Shown piece after piece: positions 1 to 5,932 of a DNA stretch of 7,537 nt. Every line of letters begins with the position of its first letter. The first letter of the stretch is position 1. The notes beneath the pieces were generated by a model. It was not told where the DNA came from, did no database searches, and saw only the letters and a program-made list of their open reading frames with translations. The stretch lies in contig JALVDQ010000414.1 in NCBI GenBank assembly GCA_027008885.1, positions 1 to 7,537 of the forward strand, given 5' to 3'. The translations under genes and the position numbers were made by a program. This DNA comes from Thiotrichaceae bacterium (GTDB taxonomy: Bacteria; Pseudomonadota; Gammaproteobacteria; Thiotrichales; Thiotrichaceae).

Positions 1-277
1 AGACAAGCAATTTCGGCAAATCCAGCTTCAGTATTACCAGCAAACTTGCCGTTAGACCTGCTCCTAAAAGAATTAGTTCAAAATCCAGTTTGATATGACT
101 CATCTGCTTAATAATCAAACCGGAAATCAGCGCCACAGCATATAAAAGCAGGCTGCTGATTTGATTCTTTTGTTGTGCAAACAACAAGCCCAAACCCAAT
201 ATCAACAAAATATGAGAAGGGGTCAGCAGGGGGTGCATAAATCCCTGCATAAACCAGCTTGGAGCAAATGAAAACAT
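1..277 (-). CDS. HupE/UreJ-like membrane protein, 3' part cut by window edge
   Basis: This is an open minus-strand frame of 92 codons from the ATG at 277-275 to the window edge, with no stop inside it. The product is almost entirely hydrophobic. Near its N-terminus it carries GFMHPLLTPSHILLILGLG (residues 12-30), which closely resembles the first metal-site helix of HupE/UreJ proteins (GF-HP-x-G-x-DH-LL) and of the neighbouring hupE gene. The Asp of the usual DH pair is Ser here. Three membrane segments are visible, at about 22-35, 42-56 and 67-84. Known of the family: HupE/UreJ proteins are nickel or cobalt permeases. Inference: this is a diverged paralogue of the gene transcribed away from it. 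The start is uncertain: no clear Shine-Dalgarno sequence precedes it, a GTG lies 12 bases upstream in frame, and a stop codon bars any longer extension. No cleavable signal peptide is obvious. Confidence 0.6.
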   Translation of the reverse strand, partial: MFSFAPSWFMQGFMHPLLTPSHILLILGLGLLFAQQKNQISSLLLYAVALISGLIIKQMSHIKLDFELILLGAGLTASLLVILKLDLPKLLV

Positions 278-335
278 AATAATGAACACCAGAATTTGTT
301 AATGACAAGGGTAAGTCGTAGAATACACTCACCTT

Positions 336-422
336 GGAGTCTGTCCGGGAACTAGCTTTCAAAAAACACAACCACTATATATTGATTGAAGTTTTGAAAA
401 ACTTGGTTCTCAGACAGACTCC
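336..422. repeat. 87-bp near-palindromic MITE-like element / long hairpin
   Basis: The ends are a perfect 10-bp inverted repeat, GGAGTCTGTC at 336-345 and GACAGACTCC at 413-422. The match continues inwards for about 30 bases with G-U pairs, a few mismatches and one bulge (for example GGGAAC against GTTCTC, and CTTTCAAAA against TTTTGAAAA). The whole unit could fold into one long hairpin. The ends resemble insertion-sequence terminal repeats, so a small non-autonomous element is likely. No clear target duplication flanks it. It sits between two divergent HupE-like genes, in the untranslated region ahead of the 466 start. Confidence 0.6.
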
Positions 423-465
423 TGAGTTAGCAAGATATTTTACAATCAAACAAAGGAGTTCCCTA

Positions 466-1074
466 ATGAAAAAATGGCAAGCAAAGACATTGCTTATGCA
501 ATTCGCCAGCATCCTGTTTTTATTTGGCATTGTGCCAGTCGCAATGGCGCATACAGATGCTGCCACACTTAGAGGCGGCTTTTTTAGCGGTTTCATGCAC
601 CCCATATCGGGGCTGGATCATGTCGTCGCAATGGTTGCCGTGGGTTTATGGGGAGCATTTCTTGGCAAGCCTGCCATCTGGATACTACCCATTGTATTTC
701 CACTGGTAATGGCTTTTGGTGGCGCGCTGGGTGTCGCTGGCGTACCCATTCCATACATTGAAACAGGCATTGCGCTGTCTGGATTATTACTCGGACTGGC
801 TGTGGCATTTGCTGTGCGTCCGCCTATCTGGGTGGCAGCAGTGATTGTCGGAGCATTTGCCATATTTCACGGTCATGCCCACGGCGCAGAACTACCCAAG
901 GCGACTAATCCACTGGTTTTCAGTATTGGATTCGTGATTGGAACCGGACTATTGCATCTTGCAGGTATTGCCATAGGCGAACTGACACGCTGGTCATGGG
1001 GAGAGTATGTGGTGCGTGCCGGAGGCGGAATCATTGCCATGATAGGCATGGGTTTCCTGGTTGGCGTTTTGTAA
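466..1074 (+). CDS. hupE: HupE/UreJ family nickel/cobalt transporter
   Basis: The 202-residue product is an integral inner-membrane protein of the HupE/UreJ family, whose members import nickel or cobalt for metalloenzymes such as [NiFe] hydrogenase and urease. A signal peptide of about 28 residues (KK, then a hydrophobic core, ending VAMA) should be cleaved to leave a mature N-terminal His (HTDA), a known HupE trait. The signature GFMHPISGLDHVVAM lies at about 43-57 and gives the HP-x-x-G-x-DH metal site. A second His-rich motif, HGHAHGAE, lies at about 136-143, and a third His occurs in GTGLLHLAG. Five or six further hydrophobic segments follow. ATG 466 is chosen because AGGAG at 454-458 sits 7 bases ahead of it and the signal peptide starts there. 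The open frame reaches back to a TTG at 334, but that stretch runs through the hairpin element. Metal specificity cannot be told, since no hydrogenase or urease gene and no recognisable cobalamin or nickel riboswitch is in view. Confidence 0.88.
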   Translation: MKKWQAKTLLMQFASILFLFGIVPVAMAHTDAATLRGGFFSGFMHPISGLDHVVAMVAVGLWGAFLGKPAIWILPIVFPLVMAFGGALGVAGVPIPYIETGIALSGLLLGLAVAFAVRPPIWVAAVIVGAFAIFHGHAHGAELPKATNPLVFSIGFVIGTGLLHLAGIAIGELTRWSWGEYVVRAGGGIIAMIGMGFLVGVL

Positions 1075-1090
1075 CAGTCTGATATCTATT

Positions 1091-1122
1091 AATACCCATC
1101 CCCCCTGTTTTTTATATATTTT
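1091..1122 (+). repeat. 32-bp long-range inverted repeat, copy 1
   Basis: The unit begins AATACCCATCCCCCC, then TGTTTTTT and an AT-rich tail. It matches the minus strand of 4872-4903 at 31 of 32 positions; the only difference is T against C in the tail. This copy lies 16 bp after the hupE stop codon and points the same way as hupE. The bases on either side do not match those around copy 2. Confidence 0.85.
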
Positions 1123-1154
1123 GGGGTAGTGAGTCAAACCTGTGTTTTATAGGG

Positions 1155-1250
1155 TTGATGAGATGGTCTCCTCTCCTTACACCGGCATCAATGCGCCATA
1201 ATTGGAGATGTTAAATTTCAATTAAAAAAGAAAAGGAGACCACGCATCAA
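1155..1250. repeat. Imperfect inverted repeat, possible small mobile element remnant
   Basis: The arm at 1155-1178 (TTGATGAGATGGTCTCC, then TCTCCTT) matches the reverse complement of 1228-1250 (TTGATGCGTGGTCTCC, then TTTTCTT) at about 20 of 24 positions with one single-base gap. The core TGGTCTCCT is perfect. About 49 bases separate the arms. They could be the ends of a short mobile element or the stem of a long hairpin. No flanking target duplication is seen. Confidence 0.45.
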
Positions 1251-1345
1251 TATTAACTTTATCGGCTAGATATTGCAAACCTTGAACCCTGGCTCGATCG
1301 CAAGGCTCCAAAGTAGAACGACTTTTATGGTAGAATGAACCCTAA

Positions 1346-1360
1346 AAGGCGGGTTGCCTT
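1346..1360 (-). terminator. Small hairpin downstream of the antitoxin gene
   Basis: The minus strand reads AAGGC-AACCC-GCCTT, a perfect 5-bp stem with a 5-base loop, followed by TTAGGG rather than a true T run. It lies about 53 bases past the stop codon of the antitoxin-like gene and could end that transcript. The poor T tract makes this a weak call. Confidence 0.25.
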
Positions 1361-1412
1361 GATGCTCGGTAGTGAAGCAGCTTGTTATGCATTTACTTGA
1401 TTTTTTAGTATT

Positions 1413-1787
1413 TTATATTTCTACTCTGAATTCAATTGTTTCATCTCCTAAACTTGATTTAATAACCTTATTTATTCCATGACCAGGGTTTGATTCTTTG
1501 CTTATATGAACTAAATCATATTTTGCCAAGATTTTAAGATCATTATTCAAACTAACAGGACTTCTATCCATAGCTTTCATTAGCTTAGAGAAAACAACCT
1601 TCTTTTCTTTTCTTAAATATTTAACTAAATTAGTTCTTTCGGGTTTAAGTAGTAACATTAGATCTTTTGAATCTACCCATACTGTATTTTTTCTAGTTAG
1701 TTTTTTACCTTGATCTATTTCTCTTGCTGTTTCTTTAGCAGATGAAAAAAAATCACTTAATGTTCCTGCTTTAATTTCTATGCTCAT
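1413..1787 (-). CDS. HTH antitoxin-like DNA-binding protein (HVO_A0114/TumA type)
   Basis: The 124-residue product resembles the winged-helix, MarR-like antitoxins annotated as HVO_A0114 family and found beside TumE/DUF6516 toxins. Residues 1-35 follow the usual opening (MSIEIKAGTLSDFF, then an AREIDQGKKL-type helix). A short strand (TVWVDSKDLMLLL, 35-47) leads into the helical DNA-binding part. LKPERTNLVKYLRK (47-60) is the first helix, KLMKAMDRSPVSLNNDLKILAKYDLV (68-93) holds the helix-turn-helix, and the conserved turn NPGHGINKV (100-108) lies near the wing. The start is ATG 1787, one base after the stop codon of the toxin remnant, an operon-like junction. The ribosome binding site is weak (AAAGAG). 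Codon use is visibly more A+T-rich than in rapA, which suggests transfer. Inference: it represses its own promoter and once neutralised the upstream toxin, which now looks broken. Family assignment comes from pattern memory and could be off at subfamily level. Confidence 0.7.
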   Translation of the reverse strand: MSIEIKAGTLSDFFSSAKETAREIDQGKKLTRKNTVWVDSKDLMLLLKPERTNLVKYLRKEKKVVFSKLMKAMDRSPVSLNNDLKILAKYDLVHISKESNPGHGINKVIKSSLGDETIEFRVEI

Positions 1788-1822
1788 TTTATATACTCTT
1801 TAATCTACCATTATCTTTTTGG

Positions 1823-1840
1823 TATAAATCATGATTTATA
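1823..1840. promoter_or_regulatory. 18-bp perfect palindrome, candidate antitoxin operator
   Basis: TATAAATCATGATTTATA is a perfect palindrome placed 36 bp ahead of the antitoxin start. It overlaps the -10 hexamer of the promoter proposed just upstream. Symmetric AT-rich sites of this size are usual operators for dimeric winged-helix repressors. It lies within the coding part of the toxin remnant (YINHDLY), so its symmetry may partly reflect codons. Confidence 0.4.
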
Positions 1841-1862
1841 TAGGCAATGTTGTACTTAACAA
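1835..1862 (-). promoter_or_regulatory. Possible promoter for the antitoxin gene
   Basis: On the minus strand, TTGTTA (1862-1857) and TATAAA (1840-1835) are separated by 16 bp, giving a fair sigma70 match. Transcription would begin near 1828, about 40 bases before the antitoxin ATG. This would let the antitoxin be made without the toxin remnant or rapA read-through. The AT-rich context raises the chance of a random match. Confidence 0.35.
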
Positions 1863-1971
1863 TAACACCTTTGTAATCTTCCCATGCTTCAATTTTAATA
1901 GCACCTCCTCCATGCTTTCGAGATATTGTATATACTGACAGGAGCAGCTTTCAGAGTCTGTGCATAATGAA

Positions 1972-4866
1972 TCAAGCGGTCACTAGGACCACTCGAATAG
2001 CATCCAGCTTTAATCTTGCATGTTCCAGGTAACCGGCGAGTGCATCGGCATTGCTTTCGATCTGGGTAATTTCTTCCGCTCGAATATTTGGATTGACCTG
2101 TGCCAGTGTGCGCAAGCGTTCTGCATCGTCTTTTGCTTCACTTAGCATGGTTTTTGTTGCCTCTTCTATCATCGCTGTTTGTTGTGGTGCTAGCAGTTTT
2201 TCTGCCTGTTCCAGCATCGCTTGTATATGTGGGCGGGCGTGCTGGATGAGTTGTTGCAGTGTTTGCTTGTTGATGCCTTGGCTGCGTTCATTAAGCAAGC
2301 GGTGGCTGAGTACCTGGCTTAAATCCCTGCCGTTATTATCAATAAGCAAGCGAACGCTTGCTTCAGGCAGATAACGGGGTAATTGCAGATATTTTGGAGC
2401 AGGGCAGTTGATTGTGTAGATCGCCTCCAGTATGAGGCTTCCCGGAGCAATGGCTTCTGTCTTTAGTTCAATTGAGCAGAAAGTGGCATTGCCAAATTCG
2501 CTGGTCAGAATCATATCCATTGCGCCTGTCACCATGGGGTGCTCCCAGGTGATAAAGTGCATGTCTTCGCGTGATAGCGCGGTATTTCGATAGTAGGTTG
2601 CGGTCATGCCGTCTTTTTGCAATGCAGGGAAATTGGCATTCATCATGTGATCTGTGGGCTTGAGTATAAAGCTGTCGCTGGTATGTATTTGCTGATCCAC
2701 ACCAAAGTGATCGAAAACATCATCCATATAGCTGGCAAGCTCTTCTTCTCTGGCAGAGGCGAGTACCGCATTCACTATTTCTGCGGCGTGTTCCCTGTGA
2801 CATGAATTTAGTTCCAGCAGGCGATCACGTCCTTGCTGCATTTGTTGCAGTGTTTCCTGTGTAAGTGTCTGGGTGCGAGTGATCAGGTCAGCGAACTTTT
2901 CCTCGTCGGTGTTCAGCAACTCACGTTTTATCTCGTTGCTGAAGATTTCAAAGATGCTGTGCCCAACCGAACATACATGCTGGAAGGCGTTTAAGCCCTG
3001 CTGATACCAGTTTAGCAGCCTTTCCTGTGCGGTATTTTTAAAATAGGGTACATGCAACTGTATGGTTTGCGTTTGTCCGATACGATCCAGACGACCGATG
3101 CGCTGCTCCAGTAAATCCGGGTTGAGCGGCAAGTCAAACAGAACCAGATGATGCGCAAACTGGAAATTGCGCCCCTCACTGCCGATTTCGGAACAGAGCA
3201 GAATCTGCGCGCCCATTTCATCGTCGGCAAAATAGGCAGCGGCACGGTCACGTTCAATAATGCTCAGACCTTCATGGAAAACACTGGCGCTAATGCTGGT
3301 GCGTAAACGCAGATGCTGTTCCAGTGCCAGAGCCGTTTCAGCGTAGGCGCAAATTAGCAGCACTTTATCGTTGGGATGCTCTTGCAGCCACTCAAGCAGC
3401 CAGTTTACCCTGGGGTCTGCGGCAATCCACCGCTCGGCATCATGCCTGATTTCGGGGTGCAGTTGCTGCTTTAATTTGTTCTCGTCAGTGTTTTTGCTGC
3501 TATTTTCATCAGAACTATTAGAGTCTTGCTGATAGATTTCTGGTAGCTCAAGCGCGTAAGTTGTCAGCTCGCGCTGCGGGAATCCACCGACTGAATCGCG
3601 TGTATTGCGGTATAAAACGCGCCCTGTACCGTGCCTGTCCAGCAGATTTTGGATCACTGCTTCAGTATCCTGGCTGGCTGCAAACTCCTTTACTGCTGCT
3701 GCCCCCAGATAATGCTCAAGTTGCTGCAGCTTTTGTTTGTCAGCGAGATTGCTTTCTGCGTCCAGAAGCCACTGCACCAGTTCATTTACCGGCTTGTAAT
3801 TGGCTTCTTCTTCAATATAGCTGTGCAGATCGAAAAAGCGGTCAGGATCAAGCAGGCGCAAACGCGCGAAATGCCCTTCTACGCCAAGCTGTTCAGGGGT
3901 CGCAGTCAATAGCAACAAACCGGGGATTTTTCTTGCGAGTGATTCAATACACAAATATTCATTGCTGACGTGCGTTTCTGACCAGCTTAAATGATGGGCT
4001 TCATCAACGATCATTAAATCCCAGCCCGCATCAATTGCCTGCTGGTGACGCACCGGATTGTCAGTTAAAAATGACAGGCTGCACAGTACCAGTTGTGAGG
4101 TTTCAAAGGGATTAATGTGGTGTTCCGCATCACCCTCGTCTTCAATCGCAAAACAGCGTTCTTCATTAAATACGCTAAAGTGCAGATTAAAACGCCGTAT
4201 CATTTCCACCAGCCACTGATGCAGCAGTGTTTCGGGGACAACAATCAGGGCGCGACTAACACGTTCGGTAATTAATTGCTGATGCAAAATAAGCCCTGCT
4301 TCGATGGTTTTCCCCAGACCGACTTCATCCGCAAGCAGGACGCGAGGCGCATGTCGTAACGCGACCTGATGTGCAATATACAACTGGTGTGGCAATGGTT
4401 GAATGCGTGGACCAAGCAATCCGAAGCTATCCGACTGTTGTTGGCGATGCAGATGTTCCAGTGTCGCAACACGCAACTGGAAATTGGATGTTTTTTCAGA
4501 CTGCCCTGCAAACAGACGATCCTGCGGCTGGCTAAACTGGGCAAAACTGTTCAGTTCAAGCTCATGCAGGCGTACCGCTTCACCTTTCTCATCAATACCT
4601 TCATAGACAATACAGTGATTATGCTCAGAATGACCCGTGACCGTAATGCTTTCCCCTTCTTCGGTTTGAATTACATCACCTTGCGGATATTTCACCCGAC
4701 TTAAAGGTGCATTATCCATGGCATACACACGGGTTTCATCAACTGCGGGAAATATAATGGTTAGGTGTCGCCCTTCGATTTTCTCGATAAAGCCAATACC
4801 CAGAGCGGCTTCGGTATTACTGACCCAGCGTTGACCAAGGTGAAATTCGTTATTTGTTGTTGCCAT
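1972..4866 (-). CDS. rapA: RNA polymerase-associated ATPase RapA
   Basis: The 964-residue product matches RapA (HepA, 968 residues in E. coli) along its whole length. RapA is a SWI2/SNF2 ATPase that binds RNA polymerase and helps recycle it from stalled or post-termination complexes. The N-terminal Tudor-like part starts with FHLGQRWVSNTEAALGIG (8-25). Ahead of the helicase core comes FSQPQDRLFAGQ (111-122). Walker A is LADEVGLGKTIEAG (178-191), Walker B is VDEAHH (287-292) and motif III is LLTATPEQ (319-326). In the second RecA lobe, SEIGSEGRNFQF (559-570) and the arginine-finger motif QRIGRLDRIGQ (588-598) are intact. The C-terminal part has FITWEHPMV (771-779), QVNPNIRAEEITQIESN (923-939) and LDAIRVVLVT near the end. 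A Ser/Asp/Asn-rich stretch (447-466) replaces the usual linker. No Shine-Dalgarno sequence precedes ATG 4866, but the N-terminus aligns well. No sign of frameshift or loss of a catalytic residue. Confidence 0.97.
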   Translation of the reverse strand: MATTNNEFHLGQRWVSNTEAALGIGFIEKIEGRHLTIIFPAVDETRVYAMDNAPLSRVKYPQGDVIQTEEGESITVTGHSEHNHCIVYEGIDEKGEAVRLHELELNSFAQFSQPQDRLFAGQSEKTSNFQLRVATLEHLHRQQQSDSFGLLGPRIQPLPHQLYIAHQVALRHAPRVLLADEVGLGKTIEAGLILHQQLITERVSRALIVVPETLLHQWLVEMIRRFNLHFSVFNEERCFAIEDEGDAEHHINPFETSQLVLCSLSFLTDNPVRHQQAIDAGWDLMIVDEAHHLSWSETHVSNEYLCIESLARKIPGLLLLTATPEQLGVEGHFARLRLLDPDRFFDLHSYIEEEANYKPVNELVQWLLDAESNLADKQKLQQLEHYLGAAAVKEFAASQDTEAVIQNLLDRHGTGRVLYRNTRDSVGGFPQRELTTYALELPEIYQQDSNSSDENSSKNTDENKLKQQLHPEIRHDAERWIAADPRVNWLLEWLQEHPNDKVLLICAYAETALALEQHLRLRTSISASVFHEGLSIIERDRAAAYFADDEMGAQILLCSEIGSEGRNFQFAHHLVLFDLPLNPDLLEQRIGRLDRIGQTQTIQLHVPYFKNTAQERLLNWYQQGLNAFQHVCSVGHSIFEIFSNEIKRELLNTDEEKFADLITRTQTLTQETLQQMQQGRDRLLELNSCHREHAAEIVNAVLASAREEELASYMDDVFDHFGVDQQIHTSDSFILKPTDHMMNANFPALQKDGMTATYYRNTALSREDMHFITWEHPMVTGAMDMILTSEFGNATFCSIELKTEAIAPGSLILEAIYTINCPAPKYLQLPRYLPEASVRLLIDNNGRDLSQVLSHRLLNERSQGINKQTLQQLIQHARPHIQAMLEQAEKLLAPQQTAMIEEATKTMLSEAKDDAERLRTLAQVNPNIRAEEITQIESNADALAGYLEHARLKLDAIRVVLVTA

Positions 4867-4871
4867 AATTA

Positions 4872-4903
4872 AAAATATGTAAAAAACAGGGGGGATGGGT
4901 ATT
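4872..4903 (-). repeat. 32-bp long-range inverted repeat, copy 2 (rapA leader)
   Basis: On the minus strand this is the 31/32 match to 1091-1122, starting AATACCCATCCCCCC. It covers the end of the proposed rapA -10 box and nearly all of the rapA 5' leader, ending 5 bases before the start codon. It has the same direction relative to rapA as copy 1 has relative to hupE, so the pair is inverted, about 3.75 kb apart. Confidence 0.85.
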
Positions 4904-4928
4904 GTCTAATAATAAATGAATAGGTCAA
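4901..4928 (-). promoter_or_regulatory. Probable rapA promoter
   Basis: On the minus strand TTGACC (4928-4923, 5/6 to consensus) and GACAAT (4906-4901, 4/6) are 16 bp apart in an AT-rich spacer. Transcription would start near 4894, giving a leader of about 28 bases without a Shine-Dalgarno sequence. Confidence 0.45.
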
Positions 4929-4971
4929 GGAATAGCTGTTTTTTATTTTTAGTGGAAGACTCAAACGGCTA

Positions 4972-5036
4972 ATGAAACGTCCTGTGCGAAGCCACATGCA
5001 GAGTATTGTGGGGAGAGCGGGAGAGAAACCCGCCAG
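4972..5036 (+). ncRNA. Structured sequence, possible group II intron 3' end remnant
   Basis: ATGAAACGTCCTGTGCGAAG followed by CCACATGCAGAG can fold as a short stem with a small internal bulge and a GAAG-type loop. A second hairpin follows, with GCGGG (5017-5021) pairing with CCCGC (5029-5033) around AGAGAAA. The order and the wording (CCTGTGCG, then CATGCAG, then GTGGGGAG and a GC-rich hairpin) recall domains V and VI at the 3' end of some bacterial group II introns. No intron-encoded reverse transcriptase is present, and the sequence breaks off after the second stem. The match is from memory only, so this is a weak call. Confidence 0.28.
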
Positions 5037-5071
5037 AAATTATTGAAGTCCATGTGGCGGCACAAGTGCGT

Positions 5072-5100
5072 AAAATTAAACGAGAGCAAGCAATCGCTCT
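5072..5100 (-). terminator. Possible terminator of the methyltransferase gene
   Basis: The minus strand reads AGAGC-GATTGCTT-GCTCT (5100-5083) followed by CG and then TTTAATTTTA (5080-5071). It lies about 33 bases past the methyltransferase stop codon. The stem is only 5 bp, so strength is doubtful. Just before it, an 11-bp direct repeat, AGTGCAAAGAA, occurs at 5106-5116 and 5123-5133. Confidence 0.4.
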
Positions 5101-5133
5101 GCTTAAGTGCAAAGAAAAGAATAGTGCAAAGAA

Positions 5134-5775
5134 TTAAACACGCTTCATATAAGTATTCACCCGCGCAGGAGGAATATTGCGATAAACCACGCTTGAGTCG
5201 ATTAGCCTGAATTTATTTTTTTGTGAAGATGAAGTGCGTAAATCATAGGTGAACTGAATAAACAGACCTTTGTCATCCAGCAGTTTGTAAACATTTTTCT
5301 TGATCGCTTTTACCGTTGATTTTGGCAGTGAGCGCAATGGCAGACCTGAAACAATCGCCTTGATATGTTGAGGAGGATTACCTGAATCAGCTAATAACTG
5401 ATCCAGTTTTCCGGCATCACCTTCCAGTACCTGTATATCAGGAAATTCTTCGCGCAAATGTCGTGCCAGCTCTGGCGAATACTCAACCGTGATTAATTTG
5501 TCGGGTGGAATCCCATGCTCCAGCAGGGCGCGTGTTATTCTTCCTGTTCCCCCGCCTAATTCAATCACATAGCCTTCTTTTTTAACATCAACCTGCTCTG
5601 CCATGACTTTTGCCAAAAAGGGAGAACTTGGGCAAGCAGCCCCCACAGAACGCGGATTTGAAAGCGTCGCTTTGGTGAAAGCAATATATGGCTTGATTTT
5701 TTTATGATACTTTTTAGGGTACTTTCCGGCACGGTAAGTTAGTCCGGCAATACGGTTCTGTATATGGGTGATCAT
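5134..5775 (-). CDS. Class I SAM-dependent methyltransferase, phospholipid N-methyltransferase-like
   Basis: The 213-residue product is a soluble Rossmann-fold methyltransferase. A basic N-terminal helix region (residues 15-28, rich in Lys and Tyr) precedes NPRSVGAACPSSPFLAKVMA (40-59), a motif shared by PmtA-like and related rRNA-dimethylase-like enzymes. SAM-binding motif I is VIELGGGTGRITRALLEHG (70-88). The acidic residue ending strand 2 is in ITVEYSPELARHLRE (95-109), and EGDA (118-121) gives the adenine-contacting turn. IVSGLPLRSLP (141-151) is the motif IV region, and LFIQFTYDLR (171-180) and NIPPARVNTYMKR (200-212) complete the family pattern. Relatives methylate phosphatidylethanolamine, but the substrate cannot be read here, and many such genes are annotated only as methyltransferases. 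ATG 5775 has no strong ribosome binding site. A TAGAAT lies only 7 bases ahead of it, so a leaderless transcript is conceivable. It is divergent from the YqiJ-like gene. Confidence 0.82.
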   Translation of the reverse strand: MITHIQNRIAGLTYRAGKYPKKYHKKIKPYIAFTKATLSNPRSVGAACPSSPFLAKVMAEQVDVKKEGYVIELGGGTGRITRALLEHGIPPDKLITVEYSPELARHLREEFPDIQVLEGDAGKLDQLLADSGNPPQHIKAIVSGLPLRSLPKSTVKAIKKNVYKLLDDKGLFIQFTYDLRTSSSQKNKFRLIDSSVVYRNIPPARVNTYMKRV

Positions 5776-5861
5776 CGCTGGATTCTATCAACAGACGAAA
5801 TAATAACCAAGAAAGATTTTGAATTGCTTTTCTCCTTCCGGCATCTTTGATTACCCATCTA

Positions 5862-5890
5862 ATGACAAAGACAGCTATTTACGCTAGAAT
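5862..5890 (+). promoter_or_regulatory. Probable promoter of the YqiJ-like gene
   Basis: ATGACA (5862-5867) and TAGAAT (5885-5890) each match the sigma70 consensus at five of six bases and are exactly 17 bp apart. Transcription would start near 5897, about 36 bases before the start codon at 5933. Confidence 0.6.
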
Positions 5891-5932
5891 TGATCGCAAA
5901 ATTAATAACAAAAATAAATCGACATTTCACTT

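Larger units (their letters stand above)
1075..1412. other. Gene-poor intergenic stretch with several repeats
   Basis: No convincing gene was found in these 338 bases on either strand. It holds one copy of the 32-bp repeat shared with the rapA leader (1091-1122), an imperfect inverted repeat (1155-1178 with 1228-1250) and a small hairpin (1346-1360). On the minus strand a short open frame of about 40 codons (about 1341 down to 1222) reads as plausible protein, ending in DKVNIDAWSPFLF, but it has no start codon or ribosome binding site. This may be the scar of an old insertion. Confidence 0.5.
1789..1950 (-). pseudogene. Remnant of a TumE/DUF6516-like toxin gene
   Basis: This is a minus-strand frame of 53 codons plus stop, bounded upstream by an in-frame TGA at 1953-1951, with no ATG, GTG or TTG usable as a start. 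It encodes HGGGAIKIEAWEDY and VKYNIAYINH followed by QKDNGRL, which I recognise as the middle of DUF6516 (TumE-type) toxins. In relatives, as I recall them, DNGR continues into a GYDN and His-rich C-terminal segment. Here it stops after KSI, and the antitoxin ATG follows one base later. It therefore seems to lack both its start and its C-terminal half, as after an internal deletion. It begins 21 bp beyond the rapA stop codon and lies in the same frame. It is probably inactive; a short non-canonical subfamily member with a CTG start remains possible. Confidence 0.55.

Noticed and set aside
108..371. 87-codon minus-strand open frame over the left intergenic region
   Set aside because: It overlaps, in another frame, the HupE-like gene that shows recognisable motifs, and its own product resembles nothing.
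334..465. Extending hupE 44 codons upstream to a TTG start
   Set aside because: The extension runs through the palindromic element, has no ribosome binding site, and would bury the signal peptide; ATG 466 has AGGAG at good spacing.
1346..1390. Integron attC site behind the toxin-antitoxin pair (GCATAAC core on the minus strand)
   Set aside because: Only one near-match to the R'' core was found and no paired GTTRRRY core or internal symmetry.
1887..1913. Alternative toxin start at ATG 1913 next to GGAGGAGG
   Set aside because: That ATG is out of frame with the family-like sequence and gives only about 25 codons; the G-rich run is explained by Gly codons.
2051..4704. Several plus-strand open frames of 60-135 codons opposite rapA
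   Set aside because: They are shadows of the long rapA gene, with low-complexity, Cys/Ser/Leu-rich products and no supporting start signals.
1091..4903. Reading the 32-bp inverted repeat as the ends of a transposon carrying rapA
   Set aside because: No transposase lies inside, copy 2 merges with the rapA leader and promoter, and no target duplication is visible.
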